Assembly (NCBI GenBank): GCA_037893245.1
Contig: JBAIAA010000008.1
Location: 3,125,001-3,189,000, forward strand
Direction of reading: 5' to 3'
Source: Crossaster papposus
Taxonomy: Eukaryota; Echinodermata; Asteroidea; Velatida; Solasteridae
Length of the DNA stretch: 64,000 nucleotides
The notes below the pieces were generated by a model. That model was not told the DNA's origin, ran no database searches, and worked only from the letters and a program-made list of their open reading frames with translations. Positions 45,994-55,783 of this stretch are shown here, one piece after another. Made by a program: the position numbers and the translations under genes. Numbering within the stretch: position 1 is the stretch's first letter; every line of letters starts with the position of its first letter.

Positions 45994-47095
45994 GGCGTTG
46001 TTGAATAAATCACCGGATAGCCCTGATTGACGATAAGTGGCGAAGGTTCGTATCCTAATGTCCTTTTTTTGCAGACATCATCTCGCTATGCCTTACAAAC
46101 ACAACGAAGCTCGTCGCCATAAGATCAAAAAATCGACTTATAAAGTGACGAATTGGTCTGATTATAATAACGCACTGCGAAAAAGAGGTGATATTACCGT
46201 CTGGTTTACGGATGCAGCTATCACTATCTGGACGCCAGCGCCCATCCAAAAACGAGGTGCGCCGACACAATACTCGGATCTGGCGATTGAGACCTGCCTT
46301 ATGCTCAGGCAGGTTTTTAGCTTACCGCTAAGGCAGACTGAAGGTTTTGCTAGATCTCTGGTGAAGCTCATGGGGTTACAGCTTAAAGTCCCTGATTACA
46401 GCACTCTCAGTAAGCGAAGCATCAATTTATCATTGCAAAAGCTCATCGATACCTGTGAGCCTGGTTCTCACTTTCTGGTAGATAGCACAGGATTGAAGGT
46501 TTATGGCAAGGATGAATGGAATCAGGAAAAACACGGTACGAAGCCTAAACGTACTTGGCGAAAACTGCATTTAGCCATCGATGAAAATCATCATGTCGTT
46601 GCAAGTGACCTTACCGGAAAAGAGATAGGTGATACTTCAGTTTTGCCTAATCTGCTGGATCAAGTTGATGGATTTGAGGTTTTCATGGCCGATGGAGCCT
46701 ATGATAGCGACAAGGTTTATCAGCAAATTAAACAGAAGCAAGCTGCTGCTAAAATCGTGATTCCACCACCTAAAAATGCTGTGCCTGACAGTAGTCAGCA
46801 CAATACACGAAACGAGGCAGTAGCCCTCATAAAAGAGCGAGGTCGCATGGCGTGGCAAGGGCTAACCGGATACGGCCTGAGAGCCTTGGTTGAATTGGCT
46901 ATGCTTCGCTATAAAACCATTATCGGCTCAAAGATGAAAGCACGTGAACTACCTCAGCAAAAAACGGAGGCAGAGGTTTCCGTTCGCGTGTTGAACAGGA
47001 TGACCGGTTTAGGGATGCCGATATCAGTGAAAGCTAGCTGAAAAAGGCCTGGATACAGGCTCGATCAGGCTGAGCTTTATTTATTCAACAACGCC
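45994..47095 (+). mobile_element. IS5/IS903-group element, complete (1102 bp); right recombination site of the inversion
   Basis: Left flank is ISAzo13 sequence, right flank CGTTGCGCT (47096-47104). The latter is one half of a 9-bp duplication whose other half borders the IS5 at 37273-38374. Confidence 0.92.
46037..47041 (+). CDS. IS5 family transposase
   Basis: 334 aa, complete, with all three catalytic segments as in the other copies and the usual LIDTCEPG. It represents the consensus form in this window and is probably functional. Confidence 0.92.
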   Translation: MAKVRILMSFFCRHHLAMPYKHNEARRHKIKKSTYKVTNWSDYNNALRKRGDITVWFTDAAITIWTPAPIQKRGAPTQYSDLAIETCLMLRQVFSLPLRQTEGFARSLVKLMGLQLKVPDYSTLSKRSINLSLQKLIDTCEPGSHFLVDSTGLKVYGKDEWNQEKHGTKPKRTWRKLHLAIDENHHVVASDLTGKEIGDTSVLPNLLDQVDGFEVFMADGAYDSDKVYQQIKQKQAAAKIVIPPPKNAVPDSSQHNTRNEAVALIKERGRMAWQGLTGYGLRALVELAMLRYKTIIGSKMKARELPQQKTEAEVSVRVLNRMTGLGMPISVKAS

Positions 47096-48260
47096 CGTTG
47101 CGCTCAGGAACATCTACCATTTATGCACGTAAACAGATCACCATTGACCTCGATTCTACGGTAAAAACCTGTTTCGGTTTTCAGGAAGGCGCCAAGAAAG
47201 GCTTTAATGAGAAAAAAAGAGGGGCTCTTTCGTACCACCCGCAATTGGCCTTTTGCGCTCAAACTAAAGAAGTATTGCAAGGCTGGTTACGAAGTGGCGA
47301 TGCCTACACCGCCAATGGCGCCATAGAGTTTATGAAGCAACTGCTGATCACCCTGCCTTCTCATATGAAGATTTTTTTCAGGGCTGACAGTGGCTACTTT
47401 GGTGGCCCACTACTGACTTATTTGGATGATCTGGGGCATCGTTATCTCATCAAGGTGAAATTGAAGAATCTGCACAAACTGTTAATCCCGCAAGACTGGC
47501 AGCCTGTCATAAATCAGCCAGGTTGGGAGCAGTGTGAGTTTCCACACCGCTGTGGTAGCTGGGACCGGAATCGCTGCTTCGTGGCTGTGCGACAAAGAAA
47601 GCCAGGGAAGCCCGAAAATATGCAGGGCGAACTGTTAAATCCGCAGCCAGAGTACGACTACTTCTGTTACGTGACGACTGAGTTGTTGAGTCCGTGGGAG
47701 ATCCATAAAGCGTACGGTAAGCGGGCTACCTGTGAAACTTGGATTGAAGAGTGCAAAAATCAGATGACCCTTGGACAGATCAAAACCGATCATTTCATGG
47801 CAAACAGTGCGCTTATGCAATGTGCAATACTGGCCTACAATACGACACGCTGGATGGTTCTGGTCAGTGGAAATCGTCAGCTGATGAAGTGGGAGCCGGA
47901 AAGCATTCGCTGCTATATGATACGGGTTGCTGGAAAATTGTTAACATGTAGCAGACAGTTGACCGTTGCCAGTAACAAAGAGCATCTCTACCAGACGGAG
48001 TGGGATGCTTGGCTGGCAGTGGGTGACTGTTTGTAAATAGCCGTACAACGGATGGTTAGAAAAAACATTCTGCTGATGCGGAAGGTGTTGTTACGCTCTG
48101 ATATTAGGAATAGGAGTAAGATGAATAAAAATACGATGGTTCGAGCGATGAAAATCCACTGAAAAGGCCAGTATTTTCTCGACAGCAGGATAATCGGAGT
48201 CAGGAGGATTTGATCAATGCGTATGTTTGGCCTGTTGGAGTTTGTATTGCAGGATTTAGG
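47096..48260 (+). mobile_element. IS1380-A, 3' part of a split copy
   Basis: Starts at the duplicated CGTTGCGCT and holds transposase codons from LRSGTSTIYARKQ to the stop at 48036, then the right end TGCAGGATTTAGG at 48260. Together with 38375-38892 it makes one whole IS1380-A. Confidence 0.93.
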
Positions 48261-48823
48261 TGCTATACCAAGAGTCACCGGTAACACATGCAGGTTCGAG
48301 TCCCCATGCCAGTACTTCTTTCAGCATATCGACAAAGTAGTCATTTTTAGTTTTGCCATCGGCTGGATTGTAAATACGAAAATTAACGGGCAAGTTGTAG
48401 CCTTTGATGTCCGTGTAATAAAGCGTGATGAGATTAATACCCTTGACGGTTTTGTGGTGCTTTCCTGAGTAGTAATGACCGACTAAAGCCGTGTAATGGG
48501 TATAAGGTTTATCCAGCACCGTATCATCAACCGATAGCGTCCCACCTTCAAGAATAAGCCTTGCTGACGCTTCTAGAAAAAGATCTTCAGGAGCAAAGTT
48601 TTCACGTTGGAGAAAGCGGTTAACACTGTCATGCGATATATCACTCAATTCGCTAAGACGGGTACAGGTGGCTGATTTGGGTTCACAGAGTAGAAACCCC
48701 GTATACTTCGGGAGGTCGCACTTGGCTGTTGTTGGTTTTGTTATTTTTCTACGCACGACGACATCCACTGTTTTTTTGCTGATCTAGCAATTTTTTTGGA
48801 TGTCTGTCAATGCGTAAGTTCTA
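48261..48823 (-). mobile_element. IS701-like element, 5' part of a split copy
   Basis: On the minus strand it begins TAGAACTTACGC at 48823 and runs through transposase codons to VTGDSWYS, ending at the TAGCA duplication (complement of 48261-48265). The other half is at 38893-39451. Confidence 0.93.
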
Positions 48824-49502
48824 TATCTATCAAAAAAACGTGGGCGTGAAGCTATGGATGCAATGGGTGTTCTATTGCTGTTTACTGGTGTGCTGGTACA
48901 TGACCATTGGAAACCCTATTTTCATTATGCAGTGACTCATACGCTGTGCAACGCGCATCACTTACGAGAATTACAAGCCGTTCTGGATCATGACGGCAAT
49001 TACTTGGCCGGTCGAATAATTAAAGTGTTGAGGCTAGCCTTGCATCTTTGTAAAGGCTTTCAGCGCATAGGCTTAACTGAAATGCCGGCAACCATGAGAG
49101 TACGGATTGACCGTATCTTCACCCGCTTGGCGCAGCGCGCTTTAGAGACGGAGGCCGCTGTCATGGAAAGACGACGACAACGGCTTGGACAAAAGAAAAC
49201 CAAAAATACGAAAGCATATAATCTGTTCAAACGTTTATTAAAGTATCAGGAAGAAACCCTACGATTTATGACTAACTTCAAAATACCGTTCGACAATAAT
49301 GGCAGCGAGCGGGATGTCCGCATGGCAAAATTAAAGCAGAAGATATCAGGTTGCTTCAGGAGTGAAGACGGGGGAGAGTGGTTCACAAGAGTTCGTAGTT
49401 ACTTATCATCTGCAAAGAAGCAAGGGCTTAATGCTTTTGAGGCACTGCTTATGGCAGTACAAAACTATAACCATAAGCCATTGCTGGATGCTGAATAGTT
49501 AC
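48824..49502 (+). mobile_element. IS66-type element with tnpC, 3' part of a split copy
   Basis: Starts with the TATCT duplication (48824-48828). The frame resumes as SKKRGREAMDAMGVLLLF, has the second catalytic Asp in VLVHDHWKPYF and the Glu region NNGSERDVRMAKLKQKISGCFR, and stops at 49498. It ends with GTTAC at 49502 and the 8-bp duplication GATCCATC (49503-49510). Confidence 0.92.
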
Positions 49503-49511
49503 GATCCATCA

Positions 49512-49561
49512 ACAAAAGGCCGGAAGAACGGTTACTTAACCTGCAGCGACGGCCTTTTTTG
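49512..49561 (-). terminator. hairpin at the ctpA 3' end
   Basis: AAAAGGCCG and CGGCCTTTT pair, with the ctpA stop codon inside the long loop. On the minus strand TTTTG follows the stem. Confidence 0.55.
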
Positions 49562-50948
49562 GTGCGGGCTGATCAGACTGTGACCGAATGTACATCCCTT
49601 TAAGCACATTGAGCGCCTGACTTAACTGATAGTCATCTTCAATCAGGCTTTTAGGCTTGTCTTTTTTATCCGCCGCTGAGGCGCTACCGTCAGATTTTTT
49701 AGCTTTAGCGTCATTCGCATTGGCAAGGTGGCCTTTTAGATCTGCTTCCTTATACCGGGCACTGCCCTCCAGAGGTGTCACCTTCACGCGAGGCAACTCT
49801 ATATCTGGCTTGATTCCCTCTGCCTGAATGGAGCGACCGCTTGGCGTATAATAAAGGGCAGTAGTGAGCTTTAATCCTCTTTCAGAGTCCACACTTAAAG
49901 GCAGCACAGTTTGCACAGAGCCTTTACCAAAGGTTGTACTACCCAGTAGTACTGCCCGGTGATGATCCTGCAATGCTCCGGCAACGATTTCTGATGCCGA
50001 CGCCGAACCACCATTGATCAATACGACCAATGGAACCCCCTCAGAAGGATCTCCATGGGTTGCATTGAAACGTAATTCAGAATTAGCAAAGCGGCCCTTG
50101 GTGTAAACAATCAGCCCTTCTTTCAGGAAAGCATCCGTCACACCCACAGCCGCCTGTAGCACGCCACCTGGATTATTTCTTAAATCCAGGACAACGCCTT
50201 TCAACGCCTCGTCTTTTTGCGCTTTTTTCAGGGTTTTAATATGCTCAACCAACTCTTTATCTGTATTGGATTGAAACTGGCTTATCCGAACGTAACCATA
50301 ACCCTCTTCCAGCGTTTTGGCTTTGACACTCTGTACTTTGATAATGTCTCTTTTAACACTGACATCAAAAGGCTTTGTGACACCTTCACGTAGCATCGTC
50401 AGTTTGACCGGTGATCCAGCCTTCCCTCGCATTTTTTCAACCGCCTGCATGAGCGTCATCCCTTTTACAGGCGCTTCATCAAGCTTGATAATTAAATCGC
50501 CCGCTTGCAGGCCGGCTTTGTAAGCAGGCGTATCATCAATAGGAGAGACAACTTTGACGTAGCCATCTTCCATACTGACTTCCATACCCAACCCGCCAAA
50601 CTGACCAGAGGTGCTAATCTCAAGTTCCTTGAAATTTTCAGGCTTTAAATAGGCAGAATGAGGATCCAAGTCACTTAACATCCCTTTAATCGCCGACTCC
50701 AGCAGCGTTTTATCATCAACTTCTTCCACATACGCTGATTTAACCCGCTGCATCACTTCAGTGAATGTCCTCAGCTCAGTGAGGGGTAGCAGATTCTTTT
50801 TCTGCTCAACAGGTGCAGCCGCCCCGTCTGATACGTCTGCATCGTTAGAAGCCTTTGGTGCTTCTGCCCACCCGGAAGCAGCATAACCTATCGCAACCAG
50901 CATAAATGCTGCACGGAACAAACGGTTCAACGGGTGGGGGTTTGTCAT
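49536..50948 (-). CDS. ctpA: carboxy-terminal processing serine protease (S41 family)
   Basis: Periplasmic Ser/Lys protease; relatives trim or degrade cell-wall hydrolases and other envelope proteins. 470 aa. N-terminal signal peptide (LFRAAFMLVAIGYAASGWAEA). A helical part ends DPHSAYLKPENFKEL. The PDZ domain spans GGLGMEVSMEDGYVKVVSPIDDTPAYKAGLQAGDLIIKLD near 115-155. The S41 catalytic part has the Ser in VLINGGSASASEIVAGAL and the Lys in STTFGKGSVQTVLPL. The Lys/Ser/Asp-rich tail after SARYKEADLKGHL is low complexity. Downstream of envC, 233 bp apart and on the same strand, as in Pseudomonas. Confidence 0.94.
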   Translation of the reverse strand: MTNPHPLNRLFRAAFMLVAIGYAASGWAEAPKASNDADVSDGAAAPVEQKKNLLPLTELRTFTEVMQRVKSAYVEEVDDKTLLESAIKGMLSDLDPHSAYLKPENFKELEISTSGQFGGLGMEVSMEDGYVKVVSPIDDTPAYKAGLQAGDLIIKLDEAPVKGMTLMQAVEKMRGKAGSPVKLTMLREGVTKPFDVSVKRDIIKVQSVKAKTLEEGYGYVRISQFQSNTDKELVEHIKTLKKAQKDEALKGVVLDLRNNPGGVLQAAVGVTDAFLKEGLIVYTKGRFANSELRFNATHGDPSEGVPLVVLINGGSASASEIVAGALQDHHRAVLLGSTTFGKGSVQTVLPLSVDSERGLKLTTALYYTPSGRSIQAEGIKPDIELPRVKVTPLEGSARYKEADLKGHLANANDAKAKKSDGSASAADKKDKPKSLIEDDYQLSQALNVLKGMYIRSQSDQPAPKKAVAAG

Positions 50949-51181
50949 GTAGGCTCCTGCCGCTTCTGAGCGAGTACGGTGTTCAGTAAATGAGGAGCTT
51001 GCCCCTTGTTACAGCAGCAAGCTCTTCGAAAGAGTCATGAGTATAGCTTTTTGTTCTGTCGATGCTCTCCCATGGGGGTTATCGGTTACATTGACTGAAA
51101 CTGCAACGCTTTCACTGCAAAGGCAGCCAATCACCGAGCACTTTGAAAAGCAATGGGTGTACAGCACTTATCATCTGGCTT

Positions 51182-52312
51182 TTATTTAGCCAACCATTGA
51201 GAAGGGTTCAGAGGTGTACCTTTATGGCGAATTTCGAAATACAGTGCCGGTTGAGATTGTCCACCCGTTTGCCCAACCAGCGCCAGCAGCTCTCCCGCCA
51301 GAGCGACTTCCCCTTCGTCTTTCAGTAACGATTCATTGTGTGCATAAAGCGTCAGATAATCGTTACCATGATCGACAATCACCAGCTGTCCGTAGCCTCT
51401 GAGCCAGTCCGAAAAGATCACTCGCCCATCATGAACTGCACTGACTAGCTGTCCAGCCGTAGCTCCAATCAATAAGCCCTGCCAACGCAGTTTGGTCTCA
51501 GATCGACGATCGTTGTAGCCTGACAATAATTGACCTTTCAATGGCCAAGGCAATTTCCCTTTCATCCGATTGAACGGTGTATCACTGCTCAACTCCCGGA
51601 TTTTAATCGTTGCCAGAACGGTTTCACGTGCTTTTTGTTGTTTTTCCACCTCACTCAGCGCCTTGCCTCCCTGCTGATATTGTGTAGCAAGGCGTTTGAT
51701 GAGCTGTGCTCTTTCCTCACTTTGCTCTGTCAGCGCCTGCTGTTTCGCCTGTAATTGTCTTTTCCGGGTGACCAGAGACTGACTAAGCGCCTCTTGCTTT
51801 TTCTGATTACTGCTTAATTCAACCAAAATCAGCTCAAAACGCTTTAGCGCCTTATACTGTGCTTGCTGAAGATACTCCAGATACACCAATTGCCTTGAAA
51901 TCTGTTCCGGATCTTCCTGGTTGAGAAACTGCTTTATGCGATCATCACCACTGGTGAGATACATCGAACGAAGGCTTTTTGCAATACGCGCCTTTTCCTC
52001 CTGCTTTTTCATCAACAACTCATGCTGGTGGCTTTTAAGCTGTTTGACCGCACTCTCTCCATCCAGTATGCGACCCCCAACAGCCCGAATGTCGGCTTGA
52101 AGACGACTGATTTTTCTCTCTTCTTCCATCAGCTGTTTTTCATTACCGGAGCGTTCTTTATTTAAAGCCGTTAACTTATCCTTCAATTGTGAAATATCAC
52201 GCGCAACCGCTTGAATATCCGCGCTGGTTTGAGACACTGTAGGAGTAGGCCAGGCAATGCCTGAACCGAGTATACTGGTCAGAAATACCAGCAGTATAAG
52301 AAAAGGGTTCAT
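51182..52312 (-). CDS. envC: EnvC-like murein hydrolase activator with coiled coil and degenerate M23 domain
   Basis: Periplasmic divisome factor that activates cell-separation amidases. 376 aa. Signal peptide MNPFLILLVFLTSILGSGIAW. A long coiled coil occupies about residues 30-235, with dense Lys/Glu/Gln heptads. The C-terminal LytM/M23 domain starts at LPWPLKGQLLSGY. Motifs GRVIFSDWLRGYGQLVIVDHGNDYLTLYAHNE and YFEIRHKGTPLNPSQWL are present, but the first zinc His motif (H-x-G-x-D) reads RWQGLLI. It is therefore non-catalytic, as expected for EnvC rather than an active endopeptidase. Lies upstream of ctpA on the same strand. Confidence 0.93.
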   Translation of the reverse strand: MNPFLILLVFLTSILGSGIAWPTPTVSQTSADIQAVARDISQLKDKLTALNKERSGNEKQLMEEERKISRLQADIRAVGGRILDGESAVKQLKSHQHELLMKKQEEKARIAKSLRSMYLTSGDDRIKQFLNQEDPEQISRQLVYLEYLQQAQYKALKRFELILVELSSNQKKQEALSQSLVTRKRQLQAKQQALTEQSEERAQLIKRLATQYQQGGKALSEVEKQQKARETVLATIKIRELSSDTPFNRMKGKLPWPLKGQLLSGYNDRRSETKLRWQGLLIGATAGQLVSAVHDGRVIFSDWLRGYGQLVIVDHGNDYLTLYAHNESLLKDEGEVALAGELLALVGQTGGQSQPALYFEIRHKGTPLNPSQWLAK

Positions 52313-52489
52313 AATTTATGAATGAAACGACTTGTTGGTTATATTCTTGAGCCAGTATGCCCGTGTTTGTCACAAAATGCCTGCTCTATACTGACTATCG
52401 GAAGGTACTCACTGTACGTGGTATCGTTGGATGACGGCCTGAAGGAACACTGCAATGCGATTAACATTTCTGGGAACCTCTGCCGGCCT
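52313..52489. other. envC upstream DNA, cut by IS5
   Basis: 177 bp between envC and a truncated IS5. In many relatives gpmI would be here. No such gene remains. A plus-strand open frame of 60 codons runs through but has no convincing protein character. Confidence 0.4.
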
Positions 52490-53097
52490 GGCGTTGTTGA
52501 ATAAATCACCGGATAGCCCTGATTGACGATAAGTGGCTAAGGTTCGTATCCTAATGTCCTTTTGTTGCAGACATCATCTCGCTATGCCTTACAAACACAA
52601 CGAAGCTCGTCGCCATAAGATCAAAAAATCGACTTATAAAGTGACGAATTGGTCTGATTATAATAACGCACTGCGAAAAAGAGGTGATATTACCGTCTGG
52701 TTTACGGATGAAGCTATCACTATCTGGACGCCAGCGCCCATCCAAAAACGAGGTGCGCCGACACAATACTCGGATCTGGCGATTGAGACCTGCCTTATGC
52801 TCAGGCAGGTTTTTAGCTTACCGCTAAGGCAGACTGAAGGTTTTGCTAGATCTCTGGTTAAGCTCATGGGGTTACAGCTTAAAGTCCCTGATTACAGCAC
52901 TCTCAGTAAGCGAAGCATCAATTTATCATTGCAAAAGCTCATCGATACCTGTGAGCCTGGTTCTCACTTTCTGGTAGATAGCACAGGATTGAAGGTTTAT
53001 GGCAAGGATGAATGGAATCAGGAAAAACACGGTACGAATCCTAAACGTACTTGGCGAAAACTGCATTTAGCCATCGATAAAAATCATCATGTCGTTG
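52490..53097 (+). mobile_element. IS5/IS903-group element, truncated 5' part
   Basis: Left end GGCGTTGTTG at 52490, transposase from 52533 to about codon 188 (NHHVVG), then cut exactly where the next complete IS5 begins. Point differences (CRHHLA after SFC, DEAITIW, NPKRTW, DKNHH) show it is an older, drifting copy. Confidence 0.88.
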
Positions 53098-54199
53098 GGC
53101 GTTGTTGAATAAATCACCGGATAGCCCTGATTGACGATAAGTGGCTAAGGTTCGTATCCTAATGTCCTTTTTTTGCAGACATCATCTCGCTATGCCTTAC
53201 AAACACAACGAAGCTCGTCGCCATAAGATCAAAAAATCGACTTATAAAGTGACGAATTGGTCTGATTATAATAACGTACTGCGAAAAAGAGGTGATATTA
53301 CCGTCTGGTTTACGGATGCAGCTATCACTATCTGGACGCCAGCGCCCATCCAAAAACGAGGTGCGCCGACACAATACTCGGATCTGGCGATTGAGACCTG
53401 CCTTATGCTCAGGCAGGTTTTTAGCTTACCGCTAAGGCAGACTGAAGGTTTTGCTAGATCTCTGGTTAAGCTCATGGGGTTACAGCTTAAAGTCCCTGAT
53501 TACAGCACTCTCAGTAAGCGAAGCATCAATTTATCATTGCAAAAGCTCATCGATACCTGTGAGCCTGGTTCTCACTTTCTGGTAGATAGCACAGGATTGA
53601 AGGTTTATGGCAAGGATGAATGGAATCAGGAAAAACACGGTACGAAGCCTAAACGTACTTGGCGAAAACTGCATTTAGCCATCGATGAAAATCATCATGT
53701 CGTTGCAAGTGACCTTACCGGAAAAGAGATAGGTGATACTTCAGTTTTGCCTAATCTGCTGGATCAAGTTGATGGATTTGAGGTTTTCATGGCCGATGGA
53801 GCCTATGATAGCGACAAGGTTTATCAGCAAATTAAACAGAAGCAAGCTGCTGCTAAAATCGTGATTCCACCACCTAAAAATGCTGTGCCTGACAGTAGTC
53901 AGCACAATACACGAAACGAGGCAGTAGCCCTCATAAAAGAGCGAGGTCGCATGGCGTGGCAAGGGCTAACCGGATACGGCCTGAGAGCCTTGGTTGAATT
54001 GGCTATGCTTCGCTATAAAACCATTATCGGCTCAAAGATGAAAGCACGTGAACTACCTCAGCAAAAAACGGAGGCAGAGGTTTCCGTTCGCGTGTTGAAC
54101 AGGATGACCGGTTTAGGGATGCCGATATCAGTTAAAGCTAGCTGAAACAGGCCTGGATACAGGCTCGATCAGGCTGAGCTTTATTTATTCAACAACGCC
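53098..54199 (+). mobile_element. IS5/IS903-group element, complete (1102 bp), in tandem with a truncated copy
   Basis: Complete ends. The 9-bp flanks ATGTCGTTG and CTTCTGGCC do not match. The left flank is IS5 sequence and the right flank is inside an IS21 istA gene. Confidence 0.9.
53141..54145 (+). CDS. IS5 family transposase
   Basis: 334 aa, complete, same DDE segments as the other copies. One visible difference is YNNVLRKRG for YNNALRKRG near residue 46. Confidence 0.92.
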   Translation: MAKVRILMSFFCRHHLAMPYKHNEARRHKIKKSTYKVTNWSDYNNVLRKRGDITVWFTDAAITIWTPAPIQKRGAPTQYSDLAIETCLMLRQVFSLPLRQTEGFARSLVKLMGLQLKVPDYSTLSKRSINLSLQKLIDTCEPGSHFLVDSTGLKVYGKDEWNQEKHGTKPKRTWRKLHLAIDENHHVVASDLTGKEIGDTSVLPNLLDQVDGFEVFMADGAYDSDKVYQQIKQKQAAAKIVIPPPKNAVPDSSQHNTRNEAVALIKERGRMAWQGLTGYGLRALVELAMLRYKTIIGSKMKARELPQQKTEAEVSVRVLNRMTGLGMPISVKAS

Positions 54200-55473
54200 C
54201 TTCTGGCCCAACATCTTTGGCCCAGTTAAGCAGCCTCTGGGGTGTCCACTCCTTGTGTTTCTGATGCCGCTGGGACATATGCGCAGTCAATGTCGTAAAA
54301 CCGGAGGTATGTCTGCGGGCATGGCTGGCGACAGCCTTACCTTTGGCGTAGACCGTGATGCAGTGCTCTGTAGCCTGTACTTCTACTTCTTGTTTTACCA
54401 ATTGGTGAGGAACGGAGTAGTAGTGACCTTTGTAGGTGATGTGATAATCGATATGCACTCGGGCCTTACGGAACTCTGCGAAGACAAAGGGTTGTTTGGG
54501 CAGGGGGGTGCAGGGCAGGATCATCCAACTGCTCAAACGTGCTCCGCCGTGTGCCTGGCAGCTGCTTGAAGGGCTTCAGGTTCAGTTCCGTCAGCAGCGA
54601 TCGGATGCGGTGATTCAGTTCGGCCAGGGTAAAAAACGTCTCGTGGCGTAGTCTGGCGAGTATCCAGCGCTCCACCACTTGTACACCTACCTCGGCTTTG
54701 GCCTTGTCCTTTGGTTCATAGGGACGGGCAGGCACCACAGCTATCTGGTAGTGGTTAGCCAGGTGCTGATAGGCCGGGTTTAGATCCGGCTCATAACGGC
54801 AGGCGTTGCTAACAGCACTCTTCAGGTTGTCTGGCACCACCATCTGCGGCACACCACCGAAGAACTCAAACGCCCTCACATGGGACCCCAGCCAGTCTTC
54901 AGATTTCTGTGATAGCGTTGCTTCAGCGTAGGTGTAATTGGACGCGCCCAATACCGCTACAAAGATCTGGGCGTTGTGGGCTATTTCACCCGTCTCCGGG
55001 TTGATAATGGACACTGTCGGGCCAGCATAGTCCACAAACAGTGTTTCACCCGCTGCATGGTGCTGACGCATGGAGCGCTTCTGGCAGCCACGCCACTGCC
55101 GGTATCGGTAACAGTACTGAGAGTAGCTGTAAGCGTTGAGGGTATGGGCCTGGCAATACTCTTCCCAGAGCAATTGTTTAGTCACGCCCTTGCGCTTGAG
55201 TTCCTGATGGACTTTTGCCCAGTCAGGATCAGTCAGTCCTTTGCGACCCGGTAGTGGAGCTTCCGGGAACAGGGCGTGAATCAACTCAGGTTCGCTCACC
55301 TGGGGTGTCTGTGCCCACTGCAGATCCGATGCCTCGAATGCCTGAACGTAATTGGATACGGCACCAACGCTGACCCGAGCACTACGGGATATTTCCCGGA
55401 TGCTGAGTCCGTTGTCGTACCGTAAACGAAGAATGTCTCGTAGTTTACGCATGGATATCCTTTGATCAGTCAT
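54200..55473 (-). pseudogene. istA: IS21 transposase IstA, frameshifted and truncated
   Basis: ATG at 55473. Helix-turn-helix region RLRYDNGLSIREISRSARVSVGAVSNYV near residue 15. Integrase core segments GETLFVDYAGPTVSI (first Asp), FFGGVPQMVVPDNLKSAV (second Asp) and YEPKDKAKAEVGVQVVERW (Glu) are present. After FEQLDDPALHP a run of C/G near 54505-54513 shifts the frame. The C-terminal part continues in another frame (LPKQPFVFAEFRKARVHIDYHITYKGHYYSVPHQLV) down to the IS5 border. So at least one frameshift and loss of the C terminus. Confidence 0.88.
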
Positions 55474-55604
55474 GGCAGCTCCCTCTTTTGTTAAAGATAA
55501 GAGCGGCCAAAGTTAAGGAAAATCAATGCATAAGCGGTTGAAGGGTTTACACCAAATCCCTGAATATGGTGGCTTGAACACCGATTCTGGACAACACGGA
55601 AAAG

Positions 55605-55696
55605 TGTTCACGAGAAACCAGAATGGGTGTTCAAGCGTTACCAGAATCGGTGTTCATCGGTTACCAGAATGAGTGTTCAAGGGAAGCCAGAATACG
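55605..55696. repeat. four tandem 23-bp repeats at the IS21 end
   Basis: Units start at 55605, 55628, 55651 and 55674, each TGTTCA-N7-CCAGAAT-N2-G. A fifth, inverted unit lies at 55576-55592 (GAACACCGATTCTGG). Multiple transposase-binding repeats at the ends are a known IS21-family property. Only this end survives. Confidence 0.8.
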
Positions 55697-55783
55697 CAAC
55701 TCCCGTGACCTTCTGCTATATTCATACTGTCATCAACAAGTTCAACATCATTTGTACTTGCGAGCTCATAAGCAGGAGAATCC

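Larger units (their letters stand above)
54200..55698 (-). mobile_element. IS21 family element remnant (istB lost)
   Basis: Contains a broken istA and, upstream of it, a terminal region with four 23-bp tandem repeats. The istB helper gene and the other end are missing, because the IS5 copy cuts the element at 54200. The outer end is placed near 55698 from the rightmost repeat (TGCGTATTCTGG on the minus strand). Confidence 0.85.

Noticed and set aside
41648-49510. That the split elements are independent fragments from different insertions
   Set aside because: Four different duplications (9, 5, 5 and 8 bp) match in the correct strand and order. Chance agreement of all four is very unlikely.
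55605-55696. Regular 23-bp repeats as a possible CRISPR array
   Set aside because: Units are head to tail with no constant repeat plus unique spacer of normal size, and they sit at the end of an IS21 element.
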